Part shown: one piece after another, positions 43,498-51,760 of the stretch
Layout: every line of letters starts with the position of its first letter
How positions within the stretch are numbered: position 1 is the stretch's first letter
NCBI RefSeq assembly: GCF_025264645.1
Contig: NZ_CP073696.1
Span: forward strand, 2,728,001 to 2,792,000
DNA length: 64,000 nucleotides
Source: Edaphobacter lichenicola
GTDB taxonomy: Bacteria > Acidobacteriota > Terriglobia > Terriglobales > Acidobacteriaceae
Direction: 5' to 3'
Program-made: the position numbers and the translations under genes
Notes under the pieces: generated by a model
What the model was told of the DNA's origin: nothing
Databases searched by the model: none
What the model saw: only the letters and a program-made list of their open reading frames with translations

Positions 43498-44508
43498 ATG
43501 GCCGAGACATACTCCATCGGAGTCGATCTGGGTGGAACGAACCTCCGTGTGGCTGCATACGAGGGGGGCCGCGAGTTTCTCGAGACGATCGTTTTGCCGA
43601 CTCGGCTTAATTTGGGCCGCGATCAGGTTGTCCGTGATATGTGCGACGCGGTGAGAGCCTTGGGGGCGCGTGATTTTGGGCATCGGAGACTTGCGGGAAT
43701 TGCAGTAGGGTCGCCTGGACCGTTGGAACTGCCCGCAGGCATTCTGCGCAACCTACCCAATTTCCCGGGATGGGACGGCTTCAACTTGAAATCGGCGATA
43801 GCGACAGGACTGGGCTGCGACATTGTGCTAGAAAACGACGCTAACTTAGCGGCATTCGCAGAACAGCGGCTCGGGGCTGGAACAAAATATGGCGTATCCG
43901 ATCTCTGTGTGATCACGCTCGGGACGGGAGTTGGAAACGGTTTGGTGCTGAACGGGAAGATATGGGATGGGGCGAACGGGATGGCAGGGGAGGCTGGACA
44001 TATGGTCGTCCAGGCTGAGGAGAGGTCCCGATGCGGTTGCGGGGGATACGGATGCCTTGAACAATATGCGTCGGCCACCGCAGTAATTCGGATGGCGCGT
44101 GAGAGTCTTGGCGATGCCGTCTCAACCGCACATGAGGTTGCGATGTTGGCTCGATCGGGTAGTGAACTGGCGCGCAACATCTTCGATACTGCTGGACGGG
44201 CATTGGCAATTGCCTTAACCGGCCTCATCAACACATTGAATCTGCCCCTGTATCTGCTCGGGGGAGGCGTATGCGAGGCTTGGGATTTGCTTTCGTGTCC
44301 AATGTTCCGAGAACTTGAACGTAGAAGCTACGTCTATCGGCTGACAAAACCGGAGGTGCTCGAACCGATACACCTTCTAGAAGGAAAGACCTATGTTTTA
44401 AAAGCCGAACTTGGGGCTTTGGCGGGACTCCTCGGGGCGTGCGTTGCCGGACTTGAAGCTCGCTTGCCGCCCGCCACATTAGGAAAGGAAATCCTTGGTC
44501 ATCAATAA
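43498..44508 (+). CDS. ROK family sugar kinase
   Basis: A 336-aa ROK-family kinase, probably a manno- or glucokinase acting on imported sugar in the cytosol. N-terminal phosphate loop: IGVDLGGTNLRVAAYEGG. Catalytic region: GSPGPLELPAGILRNLPNFP and LENDANLAAFAEQRLG (Asp in ENDAN). The ROK zinc signature is GEAGHMV followed by CGCGGYGCLEQYAS with His and Cys ligands. C-terminal phosphate 2 loop: LYLLGGGVCEAW. There is no DNA-binding domain, so it is a kinase and not a NagC-type repressor. It is followed, with a 14-base overlap, by a sugar porter gene and then GH76, which suggests it phosphorylates mannose released by the locus. An operator lies 92 bp upstream. Confidence 0.92.
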   Translation: MAETYSIGVDLGGTNLRVAAYEGGREFLETIVLPTRLNLGRDQVVRDMCDAVRALGARDFGHRRLAGIAVGSPGPLELPAGILRNLPNFPGWDGFNLKSAIATGLGCDIVLENDANLAAFAEQRLGAGTKYGVSDLCVITLGTGVGNGLVLNGKIWDGANGMAGEAGHMVVQAEERSRCGCGGYGCLEQYASATAVIRMARESLGDAVSTAHEVAMLARSGSELARNIFDTAGRALAIALTGLINTLNLPLYLLGGGVCEAWDLLSCPMFRELERRSYVYRLTKPEVLEPIHLLEGKTYVLKAELGALAGLLGACVAGLEARLPPATLGKEILGHQ

Positions 44509-45880
44509 GTATGTCCTTCGCAGCACGTTCGTTGGAGCATTAGGTGGACTCCTTTTCGGTTTTGATACAGCCGTAATCGCCGGCACTACTTTGGGAGTCA
44601 CTAAGGTTTACAGCCTGCACAACATCCACATTCTGCTTCCTCTTGTGCAATGGTCTTTCAGTCTGTCGGAGCTTGGGATCACTGTCTCCATCGCCCTCGT
44701 GGGCACAGTGGTAGGAGCGCTGCTGGCCGGCGCTCTCGGCCAGCGCTTCGGCTCGCGCGAGATGCTTCGCCTGACCGCTGTTCTTTATGTCCTCTCGTCC
44801 ATCGGGTGCGCCTTCGCCCCCACCTGGACCTTCCTGCTTGCGGCACGCCTTATCGGAGGCCTTGGGATCGGGGGATCGTCTGTCCTGGGCCCGGTGTACA
44901 TCGCAGAGCTTGCTCCACCTCGCCTGCGTGGCCGTCTGGTGGGCACGTTCCAGATCAACATCGTGGTCGGCATATTGCTCGCCTATCTTTCCAACTATCT
45001 GATCAGTCTCCTGAATCTGGGCACACGCGAATGGCGCTTCGAGCTTGGCATCGCAGCTGTCCCAGCGCTCATCTTCTTTGCGTTGCTCTTTAGCATCCCG
45101 CGCAGCGCTCGCTGGCTTACGACGCAGGATCGTCTCGACGAAGCTCTTGAGGTGCTCAATCTGATGGGCACACCGAACTCCGAGGCCGAGCTAGCCGACA
45201 TCCGCGAGTCGCTCCACTTTGAGCGAGACCAGAAGCAGGCCTCCTTGTTCGAGCGTGTGAAAGGCCCTCTGCGCTACGGCAAACCCATCTTTCTCGCGAT
45301 AGCGATCGGAGCCTTCAATCAACTCAGCGGCATTAACGCGATCCTCTATTACTTGGGCGACATCTTCAGCGCAGCCGGGTTCAGCCGCGTGTCCGGCAAT
45401 ATGCAATCAGTCGCCATTGGCGGAATGAACCTAGCGGCAACGTTGCTCGGAATGGCCCTCATCGACCGGTTCGGCCGCAAGACACTTCTTCTCATCGGCT
45501 CCATCGGAACCGCCATCTCCCTGGCATGTGTAGCCGATATCTTCGCCACAAACCGGCACAGAGAGCTGCTCGTGTGGGCCCTGGTCGTGTACATCGCGTT
45601 CTTCGCCGTCTCCCAGGGCACGGTCGTCTGGGTCTACCTCAGCGAGATCTTTCCAACGCGGGTCCGCGGCAAGGGACAAAGCCTAGGTTCCAGCACGCAC
45701 TGGATCATGAATGCCATGATCTCGCTCCTCTTCCCACTGATTGCGGCTCGTTCTGGCGCATACCCTTTTGCTTTCTTCGCCGCGATGATGGTTCTGCAGT
45801 TCGTCGTGGTCCTGCTCTTTTTTCCGGAGACTAAGCGAGTTTCTCTGGAACAGTTGCAGCGCATGTTGCAGATCCAGTGA
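44495..45880 (+). CDS. MFS sugar porter
   Basis: A 461-aa sugar/H+ symporter of the MFS sugar porter family (XylE/GLUT type) with 12 predicted helices. Signature motifs are GALGGLLFGFDTAVIAGT in helix 1, GSREMLR and RLIGGLGIGG, PVYIAELAPPRLRGRLVGTF (PxYxxExxPxxxRG), IGAFNQLSGINAILYY (QxxGINxxxYY), LIDRFGRKTLLL and a final PETKRVSLEQL (PETKG-like). It starts with TTG at 44495 behind AGGAAAGGAAA, overlapping the ROK gene end. It probably imports mannose or a manno-oligosaccharide into the cytosol for the adjacent kinase. A related porter is encoded at the right edge of the window. Confidence 0.93.
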   Translation: MVINKYVLRSTFVGALGGLLFGFDTAVIAGTTLGVTKVYSLHNIHILLPLVQWSFSLSELGITVSIALVGTVVGALLAGALGQRFGSREMLRLTAVLYVLSSIGCAFAPTWTFLLAARLIGGLGIGGSSVLGPVYIAELAPPRLRGRLVGTFQINIVVGILLAYLSNYLISLLNLGTREWRFELGIAAVPALIFFALLFSIPRSARWLTTQDRLDEALEVLNLMGTPNSEAELADIRESLHFERDQKQASLFERVKGPLRYGKPIFLAIAIGAFNQLSGINAILYYLGDIFSAAGFSRVSGNMQSVAIGGMNLAATLLGMALIDRFGRKTLLLIGSIGTAISLACVADIFATNRHRELLVWALVVYIAFFAVSQGTVVWVYLSEIFPTRVRGKGQSLGSSTHWIMNAMISLLFPLIAARSGAYPFAFFAAMMVLQFVVVLLFFPETKRVSLEQLQRMLQIQ

Positions 45881-45939
45881 CCTGACCTGCAAAGGCGCGG
45901 AGCCGATCATCTTACGACGGGCCACCATAAGGCAGGACT

Positions 45940-47097
45940 ATGTTGCGAACTGTTGGAATAAAATCGTTATTCTTATTTGCATTGACGTTTCTTTGCGGCT
46001 GCGCCGCGTCGCGGGCAAGGAGCACCCAAAGCGCGCCTCCCCTGACCTCCGCTTACCTACAGAACTCGAAAGATGCGGTTCAAACACTACAGACATGGTA
46101 CGACCCGTCTACGGGTATCTATAAGACGACAGGATGGTGGAATTCGGCAAATTCCATAACCGTGCTGGCAGACTATGCGCGGATGAGCAAATCGACCGAA
46201 TACGACTCCATCTTCGCCAACACCTTCAGCGTGGCGCAAAAAACGATCGAAGACAAGAAGCCGCGCACGGGATTCATCAATAAGTACCTGGACGACGAGG
46301 GTTGGTGGGCCCTCGCCTGGATCGACGCGTATGACGTCACAAGGAACAAGAAATTTCTCGCCATGGCCGAATCGATCTTCTCCGACATGGCCAGAGAATG
46401 GGATGACACCTGTGGCGGCGGAATCTGGTGGAGCAAAGACAGGAAGTACAAGAATGCGATCGCCAATGAACTGTTTCTTTCCGTCGCCGCGCATCTTGCC
46501 AATCGGACCTCGGGCGCAAAGCGGAAGCAATACCTGGATTGGGGAAAGCGAGAATGGAAGTGGTTCGATGCTACGGGCATGATCAACGCCGAGGGCCTCA
46601 TCAACGATGGGCTCACCATAGAAAGGGGAGGGACCGACACGGGCAGCTGCGCCAACAACGGTCGCCCCACCTGGACTTACAATCAAGGGGTCATCCTAGG
46701 CGGTCTTGTGGAACTGGCCGCCGCATCCCACGATGCCACACTCAGGCTTCCCGCCCACAAGATCGCAAAGGCCACGATCGTCCAGTTGGCAGATGCGAAC
46801 GGCGTCTTGCACGATTCGTGTGAACCTACGTGTGGCGCCGACGGGGTTCAGTTCAAGGGGATCTTCGTTCGCAACCTCATCATGCTCGACGAGGCGCACG
46901 CGAACGAGGAATACGAATCCTTCATTGAAAAGAACGCCGATTCGCTATGGAGGAACGCGCGTGGGCCAAACTTCCAGCTGGGAGAGCGCTGGTCGGGGCC
47001 GTTCGCTTCCGCCAACGCCGCCAGCCAAACCTCAGCGATCGACGCCCTGGTCGGGGCCGCTGCGGTTCACGCAAGAGCAATGCTTAAAGGTCTATAG
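45940..47097 (+). CDS. GH76 endo-alpha-1,6-mannanase, lipoprotein
   Basis: A 385-aa glycoside hydrolase family 76 enzyme. The N-terminus (SLFLFALTFLCGCAASRA) holds a lipobox-like LCGC, so it is probably a lipoprotein. The (alpha/alpha)6 barrel has TTGWWNSANSITVLADYAR and the catalytic Asp pair at about 118-119 in YLDDEGWWALAWIDAYD. Other GH76 blocks are WDDTCGGGIWWSKDRKYKNA, IANELFLSVAAHLANRT, WTYNQGVILGGLVELAAAS and KGIFVRNLIMLDEAH. GH76 enzymes cut the alpha-1,6 mannan backbone of yeast cell walls. It is 59 bp after the porter gene, within the ROK operon, with AAGGCAGG before the ATG. Confidence 0.92.
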   Translation: MLRTVGIKSLFLFALTFLCGCAASRARSTQSAPPLTSAYLQNSKDAVQTLQTWYDPSTGIYKTTGWWNSANSITVLADYARMSKSTEYDSIFANTFSVAQKTIEDKKPRTGFINKYLDDEGWWALAWIDAYDVTRNKKFLAMAESIFSDMAREWDDTCGGGIWWSKDRKYKNAIANELFLSVAAHLANRTSGAKRKQYLDWGKREWKWFDATGMINAEGLINDGLTIERGGTDTGSCANNGRPTWTYNQGVILGGLVELAAASHDATLRLPAHKIAKATIVQLADANGVLHDSCEPTCGADGVQFKGIFVRNLIMLDEAHANEEYESFIEKNADSLWRNARGPNFQLGERWSGPFASANAASQTSAIDALVGAAAVHARAMLKGL

Positions 47098-47411
47098 TTT
47101 TGCGTCTGGCGCGGCCCGGCTGCTTGGGGTCCAGCGAATACACGGCAGGTTAACGGGATTCCGACGGTGAGCAACGTGGCGGAAGCTGAGAGTTCGGCGG
47201 ACTACTGGCGCGATCATCACGACAGCGATGCGCCGTGCAGCCCGGTAAGGGACGCGGAGACGGTCGACAACTTGGCATCGTGGCGGCTCCGCGTGGCTAT
47301 GGCCCCGTGCTTGGGTACTCTGTCAGTTTGAACTCACAAACCTCAAGGTTCGACGAACGGTCAGTCCTGCCGGTATGAGCTTCGTGCAAAACGAATCGCG
47401 CGAGCTTCACT
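47098..47411. other. 314-bp stretch without a recognised gene
   Basis: A short open run around 47167-47330 (+) looks faintly protein-like (AEAESSADYWRDHHDSD) but is unidentified and has no reliable start. It lies between the GH76 gene and the multicopper oxidase remnant. Confidence 0.35.
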
Positions 47412-48090
47412 TCACACCACCTCGAAGTCGCCCATCATCGCCATATCCTCATGCTCCAAATTGTGGCAGTGAAAAACATATCTGCCTCGGTACCCTTCGA
47501 ACTTAACGAGGATGTTCGCTGTCTGGCCGGCAAACATATTAACGGTATCTTTCCACCCAGTTCGTATGCTCGAGGACGGCCCACATGGCTCAGGACTTGA
47601 AAGTGCGCCAGATGAAGATGCAGGGGATGGTGCACATCGGACCGAAGCTTCCATATTTCGGAGGAACCGAGTTTTGGACGGACGTCCATCCGCTCCGGAT
47701 CGAATGGTTTTCTGTTGATGGTCTAACCCTCCGTCGCTCCCGGTTTGCAGCAAAGCCGGGCCGTTCTTCGGACTGGGTTCGAGCGAGAGTTTCAAATTTC
47801 TCGCGTTTGAGGCGTTGAGAATACGGAGACGATATCGCGTGTTGGATACTTCAAGCCGAGGCCACGGCGCTCCGTTGACGAGCATCACGTCTCCAAGAAC
47901 ACCCCCATGTAGTCTTGGCTGACTCCTGGATGCCCCGCCAAACCCGAGTATTTCAGCAACGAGAGTCAGACAGCTTCTCGGGGATTGAACTAACGTCCTA
48001 CTCTTGCCGAACAACGTCGAATCGCATGAGTTCCGCGCCGTTATCAGTCGCCTGTTTGTTTTTTAAAGTGATCCTGGTTCCGATGTTGTA
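47412..48090 (-). pseudogene. Multicopper oxidase remnants in scrambled order
   Basis: Pieces of a three-cupredoxin multicopper oxidase (CotA/bilirubin-oxidase-like). Reading 5'->3' on the minus strand, three blocks occur. First is a domain-2 end, [20 protein letters not shown] then MRFDVVRQE with a stop. Second is an earlier domain-2 start, [17 protein letters not shown] and [20 protein letters not shown], as far as GSDGGL. Third, in a different frame, is the domain-3 block [20 protein letters not shown], with a switch back for [20 protein letters not shown] and the copper-binding [13 protein letters not shown]. The first block should come after the second, so the order is inverted. Domain 1 is missing. 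Several frameshifts and stops make it non-functional. Confidence 0.82.
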
Positions 48091-48334
48091 TTGCAACGAG
48101 GATCCCTCCACTGGCGGCCGGAACCCATGTGGGACGACAGCCCCTCCTAAGCCTCAACAAGATCGCTAGAATCATTTGAGAAGCGGCCAGAAATACCAGC
48201 GCCTTCGCCGTGAATTCGTGGAAGTTGGCCGACTGATCGTCTACGGCGAGCATCCTTCCAGCGAACAAGGCTTGAAGCAGCATCGTCAGAACATTCAAGA
48301 TCAGAACAATCCGCAACATCGTCATCAATCGCAT
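48091..48334 (-). pseudogene. Small membrane protein, 3' end lost at the multicopper oxidase junction
   Basis: About 81 residues: MRLMTMLRIVLILNVLTMLL, AVDDQSANFHEFTAKALVFL, AASQMILAILLRLRRGCRP and WVPAASGGILVA. It has at least two membrane helices and a His between them, similar to small cytochrome-b-like/DUF proteins of about 120 aa. The protein-like pattern ends at GILVA near 48092, where multicopper oxidase sequence begins in another frame. The open frame continues to 48044 as artefact. The family is uncertain; it may have been paired with the copper oxidase. Confidence 0.45.
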
Positions 48335-48908
48335 CTAACAGACCTTTCGGGTGCCACGAACCAGCCTCCTCCGCTTTTGTAGTGGCCTAGCTTTAAGACC
48401 GGACAGCCGTCCGCACTGTGATAGTTCGGGAGAGATCATCGAACAGGCCGGCTTTTCGGCCCAGAAGTGCCCTGATCGCACCTTTGTCGGAACAATGGAC
48501 GGTGTCACAAATCCGCGGGTTCGCCTGTCTTATTGGCAAGGCCGCACTGCTCAAGAGCGATCCGGTTGTCCAAGGTGGACAAACATATGGGCACGGCAAA
48601 TGTGGACTGGATTTATATGCACCCTGCGTTAGCTTTCTCGCTGCACAATTGTGGCCGTTTCAACATCCTTCATGGCCTATGTCTTTGACTGGAACGTGAA
48701 CCATGTCTACTCCGGAGGTGGCCTCCGTACGCGAGGTTGCGCAATGCGCAGACATTGTTGCTCGGGCCCGATGCAACTGTCGCGGGCCTCGATCCTCTGG
48801 CGTTTCTCGTGACCGCCTCGGTTGTCGCCTGAAAGCTTTTTGTCGGATATTAAGCGAGCCGCTCGATCCCTCGGCTCATCCATTCTTCTATAAGAGCTGA
48901 GGTCTGCG
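48335..48908. other. 574-bp gene-poor stretch upstream of the SigJ gene
   Basis: No intact gene. In the + frame near 48520-48570, LIGKAALLKSDPVVQGG resembles the end of YciI-like proteins, but it is short and has no partner sequence. The right part should carry the sigma factor promoter. Confidence 0.35.
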
Positions 48909-49850
48909 ATGCGAAAGCCAAACGATACTCTCATTGATGGCGTACATGGAACGAGTGTAGAGAACTCCATTCGTCTAGCGACGTTTGACCAGTACCGCAG
49001 CCTACTGTTTTCTATTGCGTACCGCATGTTGGGGAGCGTGGCCGATGCAGAGGACATGCTGCAGGAGACGTTCATCCGCTGGCAGCAATCCTGTGAAGAA
49101 AAAGTAAGCTCCCCCCGAGCATTTCTGGTGACGATCATTAGTCGCTTGTGCATCAATCAATTGCAGTCCGCTCGTGTACAGCGCGAAGAGTACGTTGGCC
49201 AATGGCTGCCTGAGCCTATTGTCACAGACCTAGCTAGCGATCCTTTCGGCATCATTCGAGTCGACGAATCCCTTTCTATTGCCTTCCTGGTTCTGTTAGA
49301 ACGTCTTACGCCTGTCGAGCGCGCTGTTTTTTTGCTTCGTGAGGTCTTCGAGTATGAATATGCCGAAGTTGCGTCGATTCTTGGCCAGAACGAAGCGAAC
49401 TGCCGCCAGATTCTCCGGAGAGCACGCCAGCATATCAGCGCCATGCGGCCACGATTCGTAGCCTCGGAACATAAGCAAAGTGATCTCTTCGAACGGTTTC
49501 TCAGTGCCGTCCGCACCGGCGAGATGGAAGGCCTGGTCGCGTTGCTGGCAGAAGACGTTGAGTTGCACTCCGACGGCGGAGGCAAAGCAATTGCAGTACC
49601 GAATGTAGTGCAAGGCGCCCCCAATGTGGCCCGTGGGATTCTCGGGAGTCTCAAGAAGTTCGTGCCGGAGAATCTTGTGAGACGACTCGCTTTGGTCAAC
49701 GGAGAACCGGGCCTCGTCAATTACCTCGACGGGAAGCCTCATTCCGTTCTCACGATCCATATTGCAGCGGATCGGATTCAGACGATCTACATCGTTACCA
49801 ACCCAGAAAAGCTGTCGAATGTGCCAGATCTACAAGGCGATCTAAATTAG
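48909..49850 (+). CDS. SigJ-type ECF RNA polymerase sigma factor
   Basis: A 313-aa ECF sigma factor of the SigJ (ECF41-like) group. Sigma region 2 (FDQYRSLLFSIAYRMLGSVA, DAEDMLQETFIRWQQ) lies at about 26-60, and region 4 (LTPVERAVFLLREVFEYEYA, EVASILGQNEANCRQILRRA) at about 130-175. A C-terminal SnoaL-like domain (SDLFERFLSAVRTGEMEGLV, LLAEDVELHSDGGGKA, and a final YIVTNPEKL) replaces an anti-sigma partner. In ECF41 the extension regulates activity in cis. Typical targets are nearby oxidoreductases, carboxymuconolactone decarboxylases or DoxX genes, matching the DoxX and NAD(P)-binding genes that follow. CTGAGGTC precedes the ATG. Confidence 0.93.
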   Translation: MRKPNDTLIDGVHGTSVENSIRLATFDQYRSLLFSIAYRMLGSVADAEDMLQETFIRWQQSCEEKVSSPRAFLVTIISRLCINQLQSARVQREEYVGQWLPEPIVTDLASDPFGIIRVDESLSIAFLVLLERLTPVERAVFLLREVFEYEYAEVASILGQNEANCRQILRRARQHISAMRPRFVASEHKQSDLFERFLSAVRTGEMEGLVALLAEDVELHSDGGGKAIAVPNVVQGAPNVARGILGSLKKFVPENLVRRLALVNGEPGLVNYLDGKPHSVLTIHIAADRIQTIYIVTNPEKLSNVPDLQGDLN

Positions 49851-49860
49851 ATCGCCTTGT
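49832..49860 (+). terminator. 13-bp hairpin overlapping the SigJ stop codon
   Basis: Perfect stem ACAAGGCGATCTA / TAGATCGCCTTGT with a 3-base loop. It includes the sigma factor's TAG stop (49848-49850). No T-run follows. It resembles the receptor hairpin at 34602 in overlapping the stop codon; probably a terminator or 3'-end stabiliser. Confidence 0.65.
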
Positions 49861-49928
49861 CACAAAACATTCGCCTCTCCGGTCTTGTGTGCAGGGTGCC
49901 TTTTAAGGGCTCAATACCGGAGCTATAG

Positions 49929-50291
49929 ATGAAAAAGAAGATTATTGCGTATTGGATTGCGACGGCGTTTGTTGCGCTTATCATGACAGCCTCCGGAGCG
50001 CTGGCTATTTCTCATGCGCCGCCGTTCATGAAGGCGCTCGCACATCTCGGATATCCCCCCTACTTTTCGAATCTGCTCGGAATCGGCAAGCTGACCGGCG
50101 TTTGTGTGCTCCTCGCTGCAGGATTCAGAAAGTTGAAAGAGTGGGCCTATGTCAGCTTCGGTATCACGATCCTTAGCGCCTGTTACTCCCACTACAGCTC
50201 CGGCGACGGCTGGCTTGCCCTGGAGCCCCTAGTGACCTTTGCCGCACTCATAATTTCTTATCAAACGAGGCCTGCTGCTCGCAGGCTTTGA
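49929..50291 (+). CDS. DoxX family membrane protein
   Basis: A 120-aa inner-membrane protein with four helices: YWIATAFVALIMTASGALAI, LLGIGKLTGVCVLLAAGF, AYVSFGITILSACYSHYSSG and LALEPLVTFAALIISYQT. The pattern GIGKLTGVCVLLAAGFRKLK-EWAY is typical of the DoxX-like subfamily of DoxX/SURF4 proteins, some of which take part in thiosulfate:quinone or redox processes. It is 78 bp downstream of the SigJ gene, after the hairpin. An ATG follows CCGGAGC. It is probably part of the SigJ-controlled stress module. Confidence 0.85.
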   Translation: MKKKIIAYWIATAFVALIMTASGALAISHAPPFMKALAHLGYPPYFSNLLGIGKLTGVCVLLAAGFRKLKEWAYVSFGITILSACYSHYSSGDGWLALEPLVTFAALIISYQTRPAARRL

Positions 50292-50377
50292 GTTGATTCA
50301 CTTTAAAGCGAATTTGAAGCTTCCCGCTCGAATATTCGAAGCTAAAAACCGAACACTGACTGATATGGAGGAGTTGC

Positions 50378-51004
50378 GTGAAACTAATCATTCTTGGAGC
50401 AACGGGTGGAACGGGTCTCGAACTGATTCGACGCTCTCTCCTGCATGGTCATTCTGTTACGGCGTTCGTCCGCGCTTCGCATGGACTGGAGGAGTTCCGC
50501 GACAGGATCACTGTCAGGCAGGGCAACGTCCTTGATCGGAATGCGTTGGCTCAAGTTCTCCAAGGTCATGACGCAGTCCTTTCCGCATTTGGTCCGCGAG
50601 TGCCCATCGCCAAATCTGATGCTCATCTTCTTGAGGGATTTGCAACAGTCCTGACTCATGCCATGACGGATGCTGGCCTGCGTCGTGCTGTCATTATCTC
50701 CACGGCGTTTCTTTTCAAGGACTCGATCATCCCTCCTACTTACCTGATAGGAAAGCTCCTATTCCCAACTGTGGTAACCGACTCGGCTGCGTTGGAAGGT
50801 ATCTTCCAAAAGAGTGACCTCGACTGGACAATCGTTCGTCCCCCGCAACTCACTGACACACCATTCACCGGGAGTTACCGGGTACGGCTTGGGCATCTTC
50901 CTCGCATGGGATTCAAGATTGGGCGGGCTGACGTGGCGGAATACTTCGTCCAAGCCGCCGCAGATCACACCCTGATTCGGAAAGTAGTTGGTCTGAGCAA
51001 CTAG
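50378..51004 (+). CDS. NAD(P)-binding oxidoreductase (NmrA/BVR-B-like, atypical SDR)
   Basis: A 208-aa Rossmann-fold protein of the atypical SDR group, like NmrA or biliverdin-reductase B. The cofactor loop is ILGATGGTGLELIRRSLLHG (GATGxxG), followed by VTAFVRAS, VRQGNVLDRNALAQVLQGHD with the adenine-contacting Asp, AVLSAFGPR, AVIISTAFLF and LDWTIVRPPQLTDTPFTG. The GTG start at 50378 has a strong GGAGGAG seven bases upstream. It is 86 bp downstream of the DoxX gene and likely a SigJ target. Substrate unknown (quinone or flavin reductase possible). Confidence 0.88.
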   Translation: MKLIILGATGGTGLELIRRSLLHGHSVTAFVRASHGLEEFRDRITVRQGNVLDRNALAQVLQGHDAVLSAFGPRVPIAKSDAHLLEGFATVLTHAMTDAGLRRAVIISTAFLFKDSIIPPTYLIGKLLFPTVVTDSAALEGIFQKSDLDWTIVRPPQLTDTPFTGSYRVRLGHLPRMGFKIGRADVAEYFVQAAADHTLIRKVVGLSN

Positions 51005-51163
51005 CGATATCTTTAGAGTGTTATTTCCGACAGGTATCAATTCTTGTGCATCCTGGCGATGCCATCGAGACCGCACTTGACTCCAGTACAAGACTGCCAA
51101 GTCCCGATTCTTCGAACAACATTCTCAAGAACTGTTCATATCTCCCTGGCCGTGGAGGCGTCG

Positions 51164-51510
51164 ATGCAGTTCTTAATCAACAAAAAACCTGCCGACTTCG
51201 AGTTCGATACTCGCACTTCGCTGCTTGATCTGTTGCGCGATCACTTGCATCTTCTCGGTTCGAAGAAGGGTTGTAATCAGGGACCATGCGGTGCCTATAC
51301 TGTGTTGGCAGATGATGGTGAGCGGATACTCTCGTGTCGGACACTCGCAGTGCACTATCAAGGCCGCAAGATCACGACTATCGAGGGCCTGTCTCAGGAT
51401 GGAGAACTTCACCCACTCCAGAAGGCCCTTTCTGGAGCTCGATGGCTTTCAGTGTGGTTACTGCACACCCAGGCAGATATGCTCCGCTACCGGCATGGCA
51501 GATGAATTAA
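51164..51510 (+). pseudogene. Xanthine-dehydrogenase-type 2Fe-2S subunit (YagT-like), frameshifted
   Basis: The small iron-sulfur subunit of a molybdenum hydroxylase. The N-terminal ferredoxin part reads FEFDTRTSLLDLLRDHLHLL, GSKKGCNQGPCGAYTVL; the third cluster ligand, normally Cys in GACGACTVL, is Tyr here. LSCRTLAVHYQGRKITTIEG follows. An extra C near 51430 shifts the frame; the second cluster domain continues in another frame as FLELDGFQCGYCTPRQICSA and GMADEL, then homology stops near 51510. The family is about 150-220 aa. The FAD and molybdopterin subunit genes expected downstream are absent. It is dead by three criteria: lost ligand, frameshift and truncation. Confidence 0.85.
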
Positions 51511-51626
51511 ATCGATGTTGTCTGTGCGCGATCAATACTTCCTTTTCGCGGAAAGAGGTGAAAAAACCCTCTTTCAATTAATAGATAGGAACGCAGCCCG
51601 CATTTAAGCGTTGCATGACCTGCGAT

Positions 51627-51640
51627 TGACAACGCTGTCA
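51627..51640. promoter_or_regulatory. LacI-type operator TGACAACGCTGTCA
   Basis: Same 14-base site as at 11546, one central mismatch from a perfect dyad. It lies 121 bp upstream of the GH38 gene. Confidence 0.65.
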
Positions 51641-51760
51641 CATATGCGCAACAATCTCCAAGTTACTCATGCAGTACGCTTGTTCCGCTTCAGAACCTGC
51701 TCACTTCCCTGCCACTACTCCCGTTGCCGGGTTCTTTGCCGTTGCACTCCTGGAGAATGA

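Noticed and set aside
43623..44234. 203-residue minus-strand frame
   Set aside because: Antisense shadow of the ROK kinase gene.
43498..44508. ROK protein as a NagC-like repressor of the operon
   Set aside because: No N-terminal helix-turn-helix; the protein begins directly with the kinase phosphate loop.
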